A DNA stretch of 64,000 bases from Clostridia bacterium (GTDB lineage Bacteria > Bacillota > Clostridia > Oscillospirales > UBA644), in NCBI GenBank assembly GCA_017621705.1, contig JAGASR010000034.1:122427-186426 (forward strand), given 5' to 3'. The stretch's first letter is position 1; each line of letters begins with the position of its first letter. This document shows, piece after piece, positions 18,298 to 24,843 of this stretch. A program made the position numbers and the translations under genes. The notes below the pieces were generated by a model. It ran no database searches. It had not been told where the DNA came from and was given only the letters and a program-made list of their open reading frames with translations.

Positions 18298-18471
18298 TCT
18301 TATATGTATTTCAAAAAACAATAAAAGTGAACTTGATGAGAAAGAAAACAAGTTGAAAGCAATCGAAGAACTCTTGAAAAAATAATACTATATATTTTCA
18401 AAATATCTATGAAGAAATCTTGTTTTTCCTCATAGATATTTCAATTTTTTGTGAACGATACAAGCGACCAA
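18298..18471 (+). other. Degenerate stretch between T0 and the first cassette promoter
   Basis: No gene. It holds a short open remnant (end residues SELDEKENKLKAIEELLKK, stop at 18383-18385) that may be the tail of a lost cassette ORF. An inverted pair AAATATCTATGA / TCATAGATATTT (about 18402-18443) follows; its right arm is the TTTTTCCTCATAGATATTTC motif that begins every L tail. Confidence 0.55.
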
Positions 18472-18500
18472 TTGAAAAATAGCAAAAAATATGATATACT
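18472..18500 (+). promoter_or_regulatory. Cassette promoter P1
   Basis: TTGAAA, 17-base spacer, TATACT, then the shared stretch AACAGTTCGATAAA(C/T)AAGAA between the -10 box and the gene. Confidence 0.85.
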
Positions 18501-18548
18501 GGATATGTGAAAACAGTTCGATAAATAAGAATTTGACGGAGGAACGAG

Positions 18549-19067
18549 ATGATAAAACTTGTAGAACCCAGCGAACAATATATAAAGTCATATATAGAAG
18601 CATCTGATGAATACGATGAACACGATGTTCCTTATTACGGATTAGCAGATGCAAGAAAAATCGATATTCTTGAAGATTTTGATAGGTCTCGGAATGAAAG
18701 AGATTTAGAGCCGGGTAGAGTTGGTGCGCACTTCTTTTGGTTGGTGGATGATGAAAAAGACTATTTTATTGGGGAAATTGTTATCAGACATAACCTTGAT
18801 GAAGAATTAGAAAGATATGGGGGACATATCGGTTATGGCATTCGTTTTTTCGAATGGAATAAAGGATATGCCACGCTTATGCTTAAATTAGCGTTGGAGG
18901 AAGCAAAAAAAATTGGGTTGTCGAAAATACTAATCACATGTTTTGACAGCAATATTGCTTCGGCAAGGGTCATGGAGAAGAATGGTTTTGTTCTCGGTGA
19001 TAAAATCGAAAATGCTTTTAATGATGGTAGCACTTGTATCACTCGTAGATATTGGAAAACAATATAA
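18549..19067 (+). CDS. GNAT-family N-acetyltransferase (cassette gene 1)
   Basis: 172 residues. The N-terminal IKLVEPSEQYIKSYIEASDEYDE, central GAHFFWLVDDEKDYFIGEI, and IGYGIRFFEWNKGYATLMLKLALEEAKKIGL (acetyl-CoA motif A: K-G-Y-A instead of R-G-x-G/A) followed by SARVMEKNGF are typical of GNAT. Small-molecule or protein substrate unknown. ACGGAGGAACGAG precedes the ATG. Markedly AT-rich compared with rubrerythrin. First cargo of the array; its stop runs straight into an L tail. Confidence 0.85.
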   Translation: MIKLVEPSEQYIKSYIEASDEYDEHDVPYYGLADARKIDILEDFDRSRNERDLEPGRVGAHFFWLVDDEKDYFIGEIVIRHNLDEELERYGGHIGYGIRFFEWNKGYATLMLKLALEEAKKIGLSKILITCFDSNIASARVMEKNGFVLGDKIENAFNDGSTCITRRYWKTI

Positions 19068-19068
19068 C

Positions 19069-19291
19069 GACAAATTCCAATTTGTCGGTCTGTCGAGGTT
19101 TTTCCTCATAGATATTTCAAAAAAGTTTGAATCGCACACCGCTACACAAGACATTGATTTTACCATTCTCAAAAAGTTTTTTGAATTTTTTATGAGGAAA
19201 AATCTACTGCATAAATTTTTATGTTTTTGTGCTGATTTTGTGCTAAACGGTTAAAAATGCCCGTTTTTACCGCATTTTTAAGGTTTTCTGT
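19069..19291 (+). repeat. Cassette tail L1
   Basis: Starts with the stem-loop CGACAAATT-CC-AATTTGTCG, then TTTTTCCTCATAGATATTTC, and ends GCATTTTTAAGGTTTTCTG next to R1. Inside, TTTTTCCTCATA (about 19097) faces TATGAGGAAAAA (about 19189), and AAAATGC faces GCATTTT. Near-identical copies are at 21166-21387 and 22628-22864. Noncoding, strongly folded, and always between a cassette ORF and a rubrerythrin end. Confidence 0.85.
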
Positions 19292-19351
19292 GACGAAGCT
19301 CGTCACGGCCGCGGCCTCGAAGGTCTCCTCAAGAGATATTTCAATAACTAA
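19292..19351 (+). repeat. Rubrerythrin 3'-end copy R1
   Basis: 59 of 60 bases equal to 18181-18240 (one C for T). Encodes the intact C-terminus [19 protein letters not shown] and stop, but nothing of rubrerythrin upstream of it. Homology continues through the next ~55 bases including the terminator. Confidence 0.95.
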
Positions 19352-19376
19352 TATACCTATCGTCCTTGATGAACGG

Positions 19377-19406
19377 GAGAGCAGGCTTCGGCTTGCTCTC
19401 TTTTTG
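19377..19406 (+). terminator. Terminator T1
   Basis: GAGAGCAGGC-TTCG-GCTTGCTCTC with a T-run; the counterpart of T0 behind R1. Confidence 0.88.
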
Positions 19407-19426
19407 TTATAAATTAAAAAAACGTA

Positions 19427-19455
19427 TTGAAAAAACGGGAAATCTGTGGTATACT
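19427..19455 (+). promoter_or_regulatory. Cassette promoter P2
   Basis: TTGAAA, 17-base spacer, TATACT; followed by AAAACAGTTCGATAAACAAG as in P1 and P4. Confidence 0.85.
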
Positions 19456-19511
19456 GATTATATTAAAACAGTTCGATAAACAAGAATTTGATAAAGGAAA
19501 GGGCAGATTTT

Positions 19512-20027
19512 ATGGAAGAAAACAAAAACTTTGATTTAGATAGCATTATGGATGAATTATCCTCTCATCTTGAAGATATGATTGAAAATGCTGTTGCTGA
19601 CCACATTGAAAGTGCGGTTTCTTCTGCAATAGAAGATACTCTACCGAACGTATTGGAAGATATGATTGAAAATGCTGTTGCTGACCACATTGAAAGTGCT
19701 GTTGCTTCTGCAATAGAGGATACTCTACCGAACGCATTAGAAGATATTCTATCAGATGCATTAAATGAAACGCTTTCAAATTTTGAATTTGTTCTCCCAA
19801 ACGGAACTGTTGTAAGACAAAGACCTCGTATGAAATTACTTTATCCTGATAAATCAAAGTTAATGCCCTGTTATGGTGGACTTTATATTCACGGTACTTG
19901 TTTAATGGTACAAATTGAACCTTCTTTTTGGGATGGAATTGATTTCCCAACAAAAGAAGATGCTCTTGCTGCATTAGATAAAATTAAAAATGCTATGAAT
20001 GATGAGGTTACTCTGTTAGAGTTATAA
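19512..20027 (+). CDS. Acidic protein with internal helical repeat (cassette gene 2), unknown function
   Basis: 171 residues from the ATG at 19512; AAGGAAAGGG lies about 10 bases upstream, while an in-frame TTG at 19488 has no site. Residues about 16-75 hold two near-identical 28-residue helical repeats (LEDMIENAVADHIESAV, SAIEDTLPN) and a partial third (LEDILSDALNE). The C-terminal ~80 residues (FEFVLPNGTVVRQRPRMKLL, then CYGGLYIHGTCLMVQI) look globular. The repeats may oligomerise as a coiled bundle. No family recognised. It has its own promoter and ends at a truncated tail. Confidence 0.7.
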   Translation: MEENKNFDLDSIMDELSSHLEDMIENAVADHIESAVSSAIEDTLPNVLEDMIENAVADHIESAVASAIEDTLPNALEDILSDALNETLSNFEFVLPNGTVVRQRPRMKLLYPDKSKLMPCYGGLYIHGTCLMVQIEPSFWDGIDFPTKEDALAALDKIKNAMNDEVTLLEL

Positions 20028-20036
20028 ATTATATTC

Positions 20037-20150
20037 TAACAAATTCCAATTTGTCGGTCTGTTAAGTTTTTCCTCAATAGATATTTCAACAAATAATTAT
20101 ACCTCCAATTCGTCCTTAAACCAAGGGAGCAGGCTTCGGCTTGCTCTCTT
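20037..20150 (+). repeat. Truncated tail/R hybrid (R2) with terminator T2
   Basis: Begins as an L tail (AACAAATTCCAATTTGTCGG, then TTTTTCCTCA) and switches at ATAGATATTTCAA to the end of a rubrerythrin gene (RYFNK and stop, AGATATTTCAACAAATAA). The ~190 bases that normally lie between are missing. The switch point is the motif shared by L (CCTCATAGATATTTCAA) and R (CCTCAAGAGATATTTCAA), so this looks like a recombination product. T2 (20125-20148 plus T-run) follows. Confidence 0.8.
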
Positions 20151-20174
20151 TTGTTGTATTTCCGAAAAACCGTA

Positions 20175-20203
20175 TTGAAAAAAAGGAAGATCTGTGGTAT
20201 ACT
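20175..20203 (+). promoter_or_regulatory. Cassette promoter P3
   Basis: TTGAAA, 17-base spacer, TATACT. The sequence from T2 through P3 is nearly the same as from T4 through P5 (22925-23030). Confidence 0.85.
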
Positions 20204-20255
20204 GAATATGTCAAAGGGTTCGATAAATTGGAATTTAACGAATGGAGCATTTAAA

Positions 20256-20696
20256 ATGAAAATCAGAGTAATGAACATATCCGATTATGAACAGGTTTAT
20301 CAACTATGGTTGTCCTGTGCAGGAATGGGGTTGAATAATTTAGACGATTCAAAAGAAGGAATAGAGAGATTTCTAAACAGAAACCCCGAAACTTGTTTTG
20401 TCGCTGAGATAGAACAAACGATAATTGGAGTAATTATTGCTGGCAACGACGGAAGAAGAGGATATATATACCATACAGCGGTTAATCCTGATTACAGACA
20501 TCAAGGAATAGCTACCAAACTTGTAAATGAAGCTATGGGAGCATTAAAAGCATTAGGTATAAATAAGACTGCTTTGGTTGTGTTTTTAAAAAATACCGAT
20601 GGAAATGCTTTCTGGGAGAAAAACGGTTTTACTTCAAGGGAAGATTTGATTTATAGAAATAAGACAATTACTGAAATGGTAAGAATAGACACATAA
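20256..20696 (+). CDS. GNAT-family N-acetyltransferase (cassette gene 3)
   Basis: 146 residues from the ATG at 20256, which has GGAG 8 bases upstream. MKIRVMNISDYEQVYQLW at the start, VAEIEQTIIGVIIAGNDGRR (beta 4), AVNPDYRHQGIATKLVNEAM (motif A, R-H-Q-G-I-A binds acetyl-CoA pyrophosphate) and FWEKNGF are classic GNAT. Similar to RimI-like stand-alone acetyltransferases; substrate unknown. The following tail is cut to about 40 bases. Confidence 0.88.
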   Translation: MKIRVMNISDYEQVYQLWLSCAGMGLNNLDDSKEGIERFLNRNPETCFVAEIEQTIIGVIIAGNDGRRGYIYHTAVNPDYRHQGIATKLVNEAMGALKALGINKTALVVFLKNTDGNAFWEKNGFTSREDLIYRNKTITEMVRIDT

Positions 20697-20739
20697 ATTC
20701 CAATTTATCTGCCTGTTGACGTCGGCTCCGAAAACCGTA

Positions 20740-20768
20740 TTGAAAAAAAGGAAGATATATGGTATACT
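20740..20768 (+). promoter_or_regulatory. Cassette promoter P4
   Basis: TTGAAA, 17-base spacer, TATACT. Here the preceding tail is truncated (AAATTCCAATTTATCTGCCTG) and the R and T parts are missing, so genes 3 and 4 sit closer than the other units. Confidence 0.85.
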
Positions 20769-20816
20769 GATTATATTAAAACAGTTCGATAAACAAGAAT
20801 TTGAGGAGAATATAAT

Positions 20817-21149
20817 ATGAGAAAATGGGTAGTAGAGGATTGGGAGTTTGAATTAACCGCTATCGATGGCAAAGCAGGACATTGCAGACTTGGTATAGAA
20901 AAAGGAGACAGGTTCGTTTTTTCATATGAATGTCCCGCAGGGATGTGTCCAAGGGTGATGACAGAACTGTTCACATGGTGTGAAGTTATCCGTTGTGGTG
21001 GAGACTTTACATATAGAGGTATGAAAGAAAAATATGAAATGGATTTACCTTGCCCCTGTAAAAGTATCACGTTCCACCTTAAAGCAACGCCAATAAATAG
21101 AGATGAAAATGGAATCCCTAAGCCTAACAATTCGAGACCAGAAGATTAA
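20817..21149 (+). CDS. TIGR04076-family protein (cassette gene 4)
   Basis: 110 residues. The pattern GHCRLGIEKGDRFVF, YECPAGMCPRVMTELF and CPCKSITFHLKA, with cysteines in C-P-x-G-x-C-P and C-P-C, fits the small clostridial TIGR04076 family as I recall it; its function is unknown, and the cysteines suggest metal or redox chemistry. GAGGAG precedes the ATG. It is followed by a full L tail. Confidence 0.7.
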   Translation: MRKWVVEDWEFELTAIDGKAGHCRLGIEKGDRFVFSYECPAGMCPRVMTELFTWCEVIRCGGDFTYRGMKEKYEMDLPCPCKSITFHLKATPINRDENGIPKPNNSRPED

Positions 21150-21165
21150 AATATAGTCGTTTTAC

Positions 21166-21387
21166 GACAAATCCCAATTTGTAGGTCTGCCCAAGTTTTT
21201 CCTCATAGATATTTCAAAAAAGTTTGAATCGCACACCGCTACACAAAACATTGATTTACCATTCTCAAAAAGTTTTTTGAATTTTTTATGAGGAGAAATC
21301 TACTGCATAGATTTTTGTGCTTTTGTGCTGATTTTGTGCTAAACAGTTGATAATGCCTGTTTTTACCGCATTTTTAAGGTTTTCTGT
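21166..21387 (+). repeat. Cassette tail L3
   Basis: Near-identical to L1 through its whole length (stem-loop ACAAATCCCAATTTGT, TTTTTCCTCATAGATATTTC, TATGAGGAGAAATC, GCATTTTTAAGGTTTTCTG). Confidence 0.85.
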
Positions 21388-21447
21388 GACGAAGCAAGAC
21401 ATGGTCGCGCATTCGCAGGTCTGCTTGAAAGATACTTCGGCAAGTAA
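21388..21447 (+). repeat. Divergent rubrerythrin 3'-end copy R3
   Basis: Exactly 60 bases encoding DEARHGRAFAGLLERYFGK and stop. Protein similarity to the host C-terminus is clear but the DNA is quite different from the other R copies (for example GCAAGACATGGT for GCTCGTCACGGC). It must come from another rubrerythrin gene, presumably the previous host of this unit. Confidence 0.88.
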
Positions 21448-21468
21448 TAATCGAAACCAAATAAAATG

Positions 21469-21495
21469 AGCGGAGGGTAAAACCTCCGCTTTTTT
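21469..21495 (+). terminator. Terminator after R3
   Basis: AGCGGAGG / CCTCCGCT stem with a T-run. Unrelated to T0-T4, consistent with R3 plus terminator being the end of a foreign rubrerythrin gene. Confidence 0.85.
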
Positions 21496-21610
21496 GTGTT
21501 ATATTGTAAATCTTGGAGCTTCAGATTTAAAAATAGGTCGAACAGTTATATAATACCAATTCAAGTAACAATTGAGTCCACCCAAAAACAATGACTCAAC
21601 AACGAATTGA

Positions 21611-21639
21611 TAGACTTTTTCTGTCTCTTCTGCTATAAT
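21611..21639 (+). promoter_or_regulatory. Promoter of the XRE-repeat gene
   Basis: TAGACT, 17-base spacer, TATAAT. It differs from the shared cassette promoter, so this gene was acquired with its own control region. Confidence 0.6.
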
Positions 21640-21687
21640 GAAGACAAGAAAAAGCTTTTTCCGAATTTTTAAAAAGGAGAAAAAACA

Positions 21688-22524
21688 ATGATTGATATGA
21701 AGTTGATAGGAAAGGAAATTACAGATTTAAGAAAAGCACATAATATGACTCAGATGGAGCTAGCTGACAAACTGAGTATCAGTTTTCAAGCTGTGTCCAA
21801 CTGGGAGAGGGGCAACACCATGCCAGATATATCAAAACTACCAGAGTTAGCGGAAATCTTCCACATCTCTGTAGATGAATTATTAAAAGGTAAAGCTTCG
21901 TTAGTGACTGCTGTACTAGATGATACAGTAGATACTTACATTGAAGAAGGTAAAGTAACCGAGCAAGAAATTGCAGATACACTTCCAATATTAAAGCCAG
22001 AACAGGCGAAGAAAATATTAGAGAAAGTAGATGTATCCAAATTCCACGATATTTCATCTTTTCTACCTTTTATGGATTCTGATGCACTGGCTGAAATTGC
22101 CATGGAATATGTAGAACAGGGGAATTCTGTGGATGAACTATTACCGTTCTTAGATGAAGAAGATGTTGCGGGTCTGGTCATTAAAGCACTGGAACGAGGA
22201 GACTCCATCGATGAATATTTGCCGTTCATGGACGAAGATGACGTCAACGAACTTGCCATTAAAGCGCTGGAACGAGGAAACTCCACCGATGAGTATTTGC
22301 CGTTCATGGACGAAGATGACGTCAACGAACTTGCCATTAAAGCACTGGAACGAGGAGACTCCATCGATGAATATTTGCCGTTTATGGACGAAGACGATGT
22401 CAACGAACTTGCCATTAAAGCACTGGAACGAGGAGACTCCATCGATGAATATTTGCCGTTTATGGACGAAGACGATGTCACACAGCTGGCATTGAAAATC
22501 CTTCGCAGTAAAAAGAAAAAATAG
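21688..22524 (+). CDS. XRE-family regulator with C-terminal 26-residue tandem repeats
   Basis: 278 residues. N-terminal helix-turn-helix (IGKEITDLRKAHNMTQMELA, then SISFQAVSNWERGNTMPD) binds DNA. From about residue 132 the protein consists of helical repeats of 26-27 residues; the last four units (ELAIKALERGDSIDEYLPFM) are almost identical at the DNA level, with a period of exactly 78 bases from 22162 to 22500. Such alpha-helical repeats usually bind protein. AAAAAGGAG is 9 bases before the ATG. Its target genes are not evident; the gene lies between R3 and an L tail. Confidence 0.85.
   Translation: MIDMKLIGKEITDLRKAHNMTQMELADKLSISFQAVSNWERGNTMPDISKLPELAEIFHISVDELLKGKASLVTAVLDDTVDTYIEEGKVTEQEIADTLPILKPEQAKKILEKVDVSKFHDISSFLPFMDSDALAEIAMEYVEQGNSVDELLPFLDEEDVAGLVIKALERGDSIDEYLPFMDEDDVNELAIKALERGNSTDEYLPFMDEDDVNELAIKALERGDSIDEYLPFMDEDDVNELAIKALERGDSIDEYLPFMDEDDVTQLALKILRSKKKK
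22081..22500 (+). repeat. Tandem 78-bp coding repeat
   Basis: Units start at 22081 (81 bp), 22162, 22240, 22318, 22396 and 22474 (partial). The central four are nearly identical, for example AACGAACTTGCCATTAAAGC in three of them. Recent expansion, so copy number is probably variable between strains. Confidence 0.9.
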
Positions 22525-22627
22525 TCCTTTTACTTAATAAATTCCAATTTGTCTAATACTTGCGCAGGGACGATACCGAGCGGGTTAGGGCAGTAACGAA
22601 ACGCTCTGCACTGAGCACGCATTGTCA

Positions 22628-22864
22628 GCGGCGACTCGCCGCCAAATCCCAATTTGTCGGTCTGCCTATAGTTTTTCCTCATAAACATTTCAAAAAAATT
22701 GATTCGCACACCGTTACACAAAACATATGATTTTTCCATTCATAAAAACATTTTTGAATTTTTTATGAGGAAAAATCTACTGCATATATTTTTATGCTTT
22801 TGTGCTGATTTTGTGCTAAACGGTTGAAAATGCCCGTTTTTACCGTATTTCCAAGGGTTTCCGT
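22628..22864 (+). repeat. Cassette tail L4
   Basis: Copy of the L tail with more changes than L1/L3 (TTTTTCCTCATAAACATTTC, TATGAGGAAAAATC, GTATTTCCAAGGGTTTCCG). About 100 bases before it, a separate AAATTCCAATTTGTC fragment (22539) directly follows the XRE gene, so an extra segment (about 22555-22627, with CGGCGACTCGCCG) has been inserted between. Confidence 0.8.
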
Positions 22865-22924
22865 GACGAAGCTCGTCACGGCCGTGGCCTCGAAGGTCTC
22901 CTCAAGAGATATTTCAACAAATAA
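22865..22924 (+). repeat. Rubrerythrin 3'-end copy R4
   Basis: 60 bases encoding [19 protein letters not shown] and stop; almost identical to the host gene except for the last codons (AACAAATAA for AATAACTAA). R2 has the same FNK ending. Confidence 0.93.
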
Positions 22925-22952
22925 TTATTCATCCAATTCGTCCTCTATGCAA

Positions 22953-22982
22953 GGGAGCAGGCTTCGGCTTGCTCTCTTTTGT
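22953..22982 (+). terminator. Terminator T4
   Basis: GGGAGCAGGC-TTCG-GCTTGCTCTC followed by TTTT; counterpart of T0-T2. Confidence 0.88.
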
Positions 22983-23001
22983 TGTATTTCCGAAAACCGT
23001 A

Positions 23002-23030
23002 TTGAAAAAAAGGAAGATATATGATATACT
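23002..23030 (+). promoter_or_regulatory. Cassette promoter P5
   Basis: TTGAAA, 17-base spacer, TATACT, in the same context (CCGTATTGAAAAAAAGGAAG) as P3 and P4. Confidence 0.85.
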
Positions 23031-23094
23031 GAATATGTTGAAGATCTCGTTAAACCGTGATTTATCTTTCTGAAAAAATAAAAGAGGAATTTTT

Positions 23095-23436
23095 ATGGCT
23101 AACATTGATATTTATAAGCAATATTTTTCTGCAGAGTGTGTTTTTAACGGTGTTGCGCGTCACGGTGCGTTGGTATGGCTTAACGCAGAAAGCGAAAGCG
23201 GAAATATCCGCTACGAGGTCGGTGTGACGTTCTTTCCGCATAACGATGCCGAGGATTTCGCCATCAGCTACGATGCGTGCGTCACAAAAGAGCTGTTTAA
23301 TGCAAAGGGACGCCGTTCAAAGAAGAAGGATGGGCTGTATCTTTCACAGGTGAAGACCGTGGCGGACGAGCTTGCGTCATCGTTGAACGCCGTAATTTAT
23401 TGGGATAAGCCCCTTAACGAAGCTCAGTACGGTTGA
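23095..23436 (+). CDS. Protein of unknown function (last cassette gene)
   Basis: 113 residues. YFSAECVFNGVARHGALVWL and VGVTFFPHNDAEDFAISYDA suggest a compact beta-rich fold; I do not recognise a family. AGAGGA lies 9 bases before the ATG. GC-richer than the other cassette genes. It uses the shared cassette promoter but is followed by an ordinary terminator (23465) rather than another L-R end, so it marks the distal end of the array. Confidence 0.65.
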   Translation: MANIDIYKQYFSAECVFNGVARHGALVWLNAESESGNIRYEVGVTFFPHNDAEDFAISYDACVTKELFNAKGRRSKKKDGLYLSQVKTVADELASSLNAVIYWDKPLNEAQYG

Positions 23437-23464
23437 TCTGCCGAATCTTTCATATATAACAACA

Positions 23465-23500
23465 GGAGCAGAGATTCAAACCTCTGCTCCCGATTTTTTA
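23465..23500 (+). terminator. Terminator at the array end
   Basis: GGAGCAGAG-(8)-CTCTGCTCC followed by a T6 run. It also lies just past the stop of the convergent TraX-like gene. Confidence 0.85.
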
Positions 23501-24244
23501 TATCAGAAATTTTATCAGCCCAAGTATCAACAGATGAAGTGGGTAAAAAATATAGTTGAAATATTGAAACGCCTTGCTGTGATGCCCCTGTTTTCCGCTG
23601 TAGAGCCATATCGGGATCAACGCCAAAAGCGCAAGCCCTTGCCTTGCGAGGAAATATGTATGCCCGAAGATGTTGACCTCATATGAAAAGCCGCCGAGCA
23701 TCTCAAAATTTATATAGTAAAGGCAAAGAGCTTGACAGACGTAATACCACCACTTTTTCCCTCTGAAAAAGTAAAAAACAAGAACTGTCAGTATGCCTGC
23801 ATTGTAAAAGTCAACAAAAGTGACGATTCCTGCGATATAACCGATAAAAACCGACGCCGCACCGACTGCAATACGCATCCAATGCTTTTTTTCTTTGACT
23901 TTTTCGTTCCATGCGATAAGCCCTATCGAAATCAGAAAGCTCCAGAGCACGTTTTGGTGTATCGGATAAAATATACTGCTTCCCATGGCGAGATTGAAAG
24001 GGATCTCGGAAATGACAGCGAACAGCAACAGCCTGCATACGTATTTTTTCAGGCTTTTTGTGTGAAAATAACCCTCAACTATCATAAATGCATAAATAGG
24101 AAACGCAAGCCTGCCGAGACAAGTCAGCCAGTCGTTTCCCGGCACGACCGTTCCCCATAAATGATCGCACAGCATAAACAGCATCGCCATTATGTGCAGT
24201 GAAAAAGAGGTCGTTTGCAGTCTGAATTTTTTTTCTTCGCTCAT
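23498..24244 (-). CDS. TraX-family membrane protein
   Basis: 248 residues with about seven or eight hydrophobic helices. Family stretches: HIMAMLFMLCDHLWGTVVPG, LGRLAFPIYAFMIVEGYFHT, LKKYVCRLLLFAVISEIPFN and the end FNYIFYPLHLLILGLI. TraX is known from F-type conjugation as a pilin acetylase; chromosomal Firmicutes members of this acyltransferase family are common and their substrate is unknown. No other conjugation genes are nearby. AAAGGA precedes the ATG. Confidence 0.88.
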   Translation of the reverse strand: MSEEKKFRLQTTSFSLHIMAMLFMLCDHLWGTVVPGNDWLTCLGRLAFPIYAFMIVEGYFHTKSLKKYVCRLLLFAVISEIPFNLAMGSSIFYPIHQNVLWSFLISIGLIAWNEKVKEKKHWMRIAVGAASVFIGYIAGIVTFVDFYNAGILTVLVFYFFRGKKWWYYVCQALCLYYINFEMLGGFSYEVNIFGHTYFLARQGLALLALIPIWLYSGKQGHHSKAFQYFNYIFYPLHLLILGLIKFLI

Positions 24245-24397
24245 ATTTTATCCTTTCGTTTTTATGATGTACGCTTTTGACGTGCCCTCGATATTTTTGC
24301 CGAGCTTTTTTGCGGTTTCGGCTCAGGTCAGCGTTCGGGAGGCACGAAGTCTCCGCTTTCTATCTGTTTAACACTTCAATTTATTGGGTTTTGCTGC

Positions 24398-24709
24398 TTA
24401 AAAATTGAAATTCGGGTACTCTTTGTATTCTTCGGGGATCTCATAATCATAGAAATCCATTTGGGCAACCACTGTCGATTTCCGATCGGGAAAAACATGA
24501 TCGTTCAAGTAGTCTATAAAATCCTGTGCCCCAAACATATAACCGATCTCTCCGCTTGGTGTGATAACACGAAGTTTTTGAGCATTGGGGTCATTCAATA
24601 TCCAATCGAAGCCAAAATCCATACAATATTTTTTTAAGTTCTCTGCAACTTCGTCCGGAACAAGATACATCTTCATTTTATCATCGTGGCTCAGTAATAT
24701 TTTCTTCAT
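24398..24709 (-). CDS. Conserved-type small cytoplasmic protein, unknown function
   Basis: 103 residues from the ATG at 24709 (AAGGGG 9 bases upstream; an in-frame TTG at 24730 would include that site). Sequence DKMKMYLVPDEVAENLKKYC, then GFDWILNDPNAQKLRV and GYMFGAQDFIDYLND. No signal peptide or membrane helix. I do not recognise a family. It stands alone between the TraX-like gene and an XRE gene, all on the - strand. Confidence 0.6.
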   Translation of the reverse strand: MKKILLSHDDKMKMYLVPDEVAENLKKYCMDFGFDWILNDPNAQKLRVITPSGEIGYMFGAQDFIDYLNDHVFPDRKSTVVAQMDFYDYEIPEEYKEYPNFNF

Positions 24710-24799
24710 ACGATCATGCCCCTTCGTCAAATTATATTCATCGTTCTTTTTTCAATTATACCATAAATCTGCTGATTTTTCAATATTTCAAAGAAAAAA

Positions 24800-24836
24800 C
24801 GGAGGTGATCTTCCTTATGAAGTTCGCCTCCGTTTT
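24800..24836. terminator. Bidirectional terminator
   Basis: CGGAGG / CCTCCG stem extended with mismatches, T-runs on both sides (AAAAAA at left, TTTTT at right). Ends the XRE/zinc-ribbon gene on the - strand. Confidence 0.75.
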
Positions 24837-24843
24837 TGCCGTA

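Larger units (their letters stand above)
18181..23500 (+). mobile_element. Cassette array inserted at the 3' end of rubrerythrin
   Basis: About 5 kb of same-direction one-gene units. A full unit reads: rubrerythrin end (R, 60 bp) - terminator (T) - promoter (P) - ORF - conserved tail (L, ~220 bp) - next R. R copies: 18181-18240 (the gene itself), 19292-19351, a hybrid remnant near 20071-20095, 21388-21447, 22865-22924. The five P copies are near-identical. Cargo: two acetyltransferases, a repeat protein, a TIGR04076 protein, an XRE-repeat protein and a 113-residue unknown. I see no recombinase gene. The layout matches repeated integration at a gene 3' end; the mechanism is inferred. Confidence 0.75.

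Noticed and set aside
18310..18385. Real small gene ending SELDEKENKLKAIEELLKK
   Set aside because: No start codon with a ribosome site in frame after the rubrerythrin terminator; kept only as a possible remnant.
21936..22481. 181-residue - strand frame with SSSINGKYSSMESPRSSALM repeats
   Set aside because: It is the complement of the 78-bp repeats of the XRE gene; repetition comes from the coding strand, and there is no ribosome site.
23498..24244. Part of a conjugative element because of the TraX-like protein
   Set aside because: No relaxase, coupling protein, pilus or integrase gene lies nearby; TraX-family acyltransferases are common in Firmicutes chromosomes.
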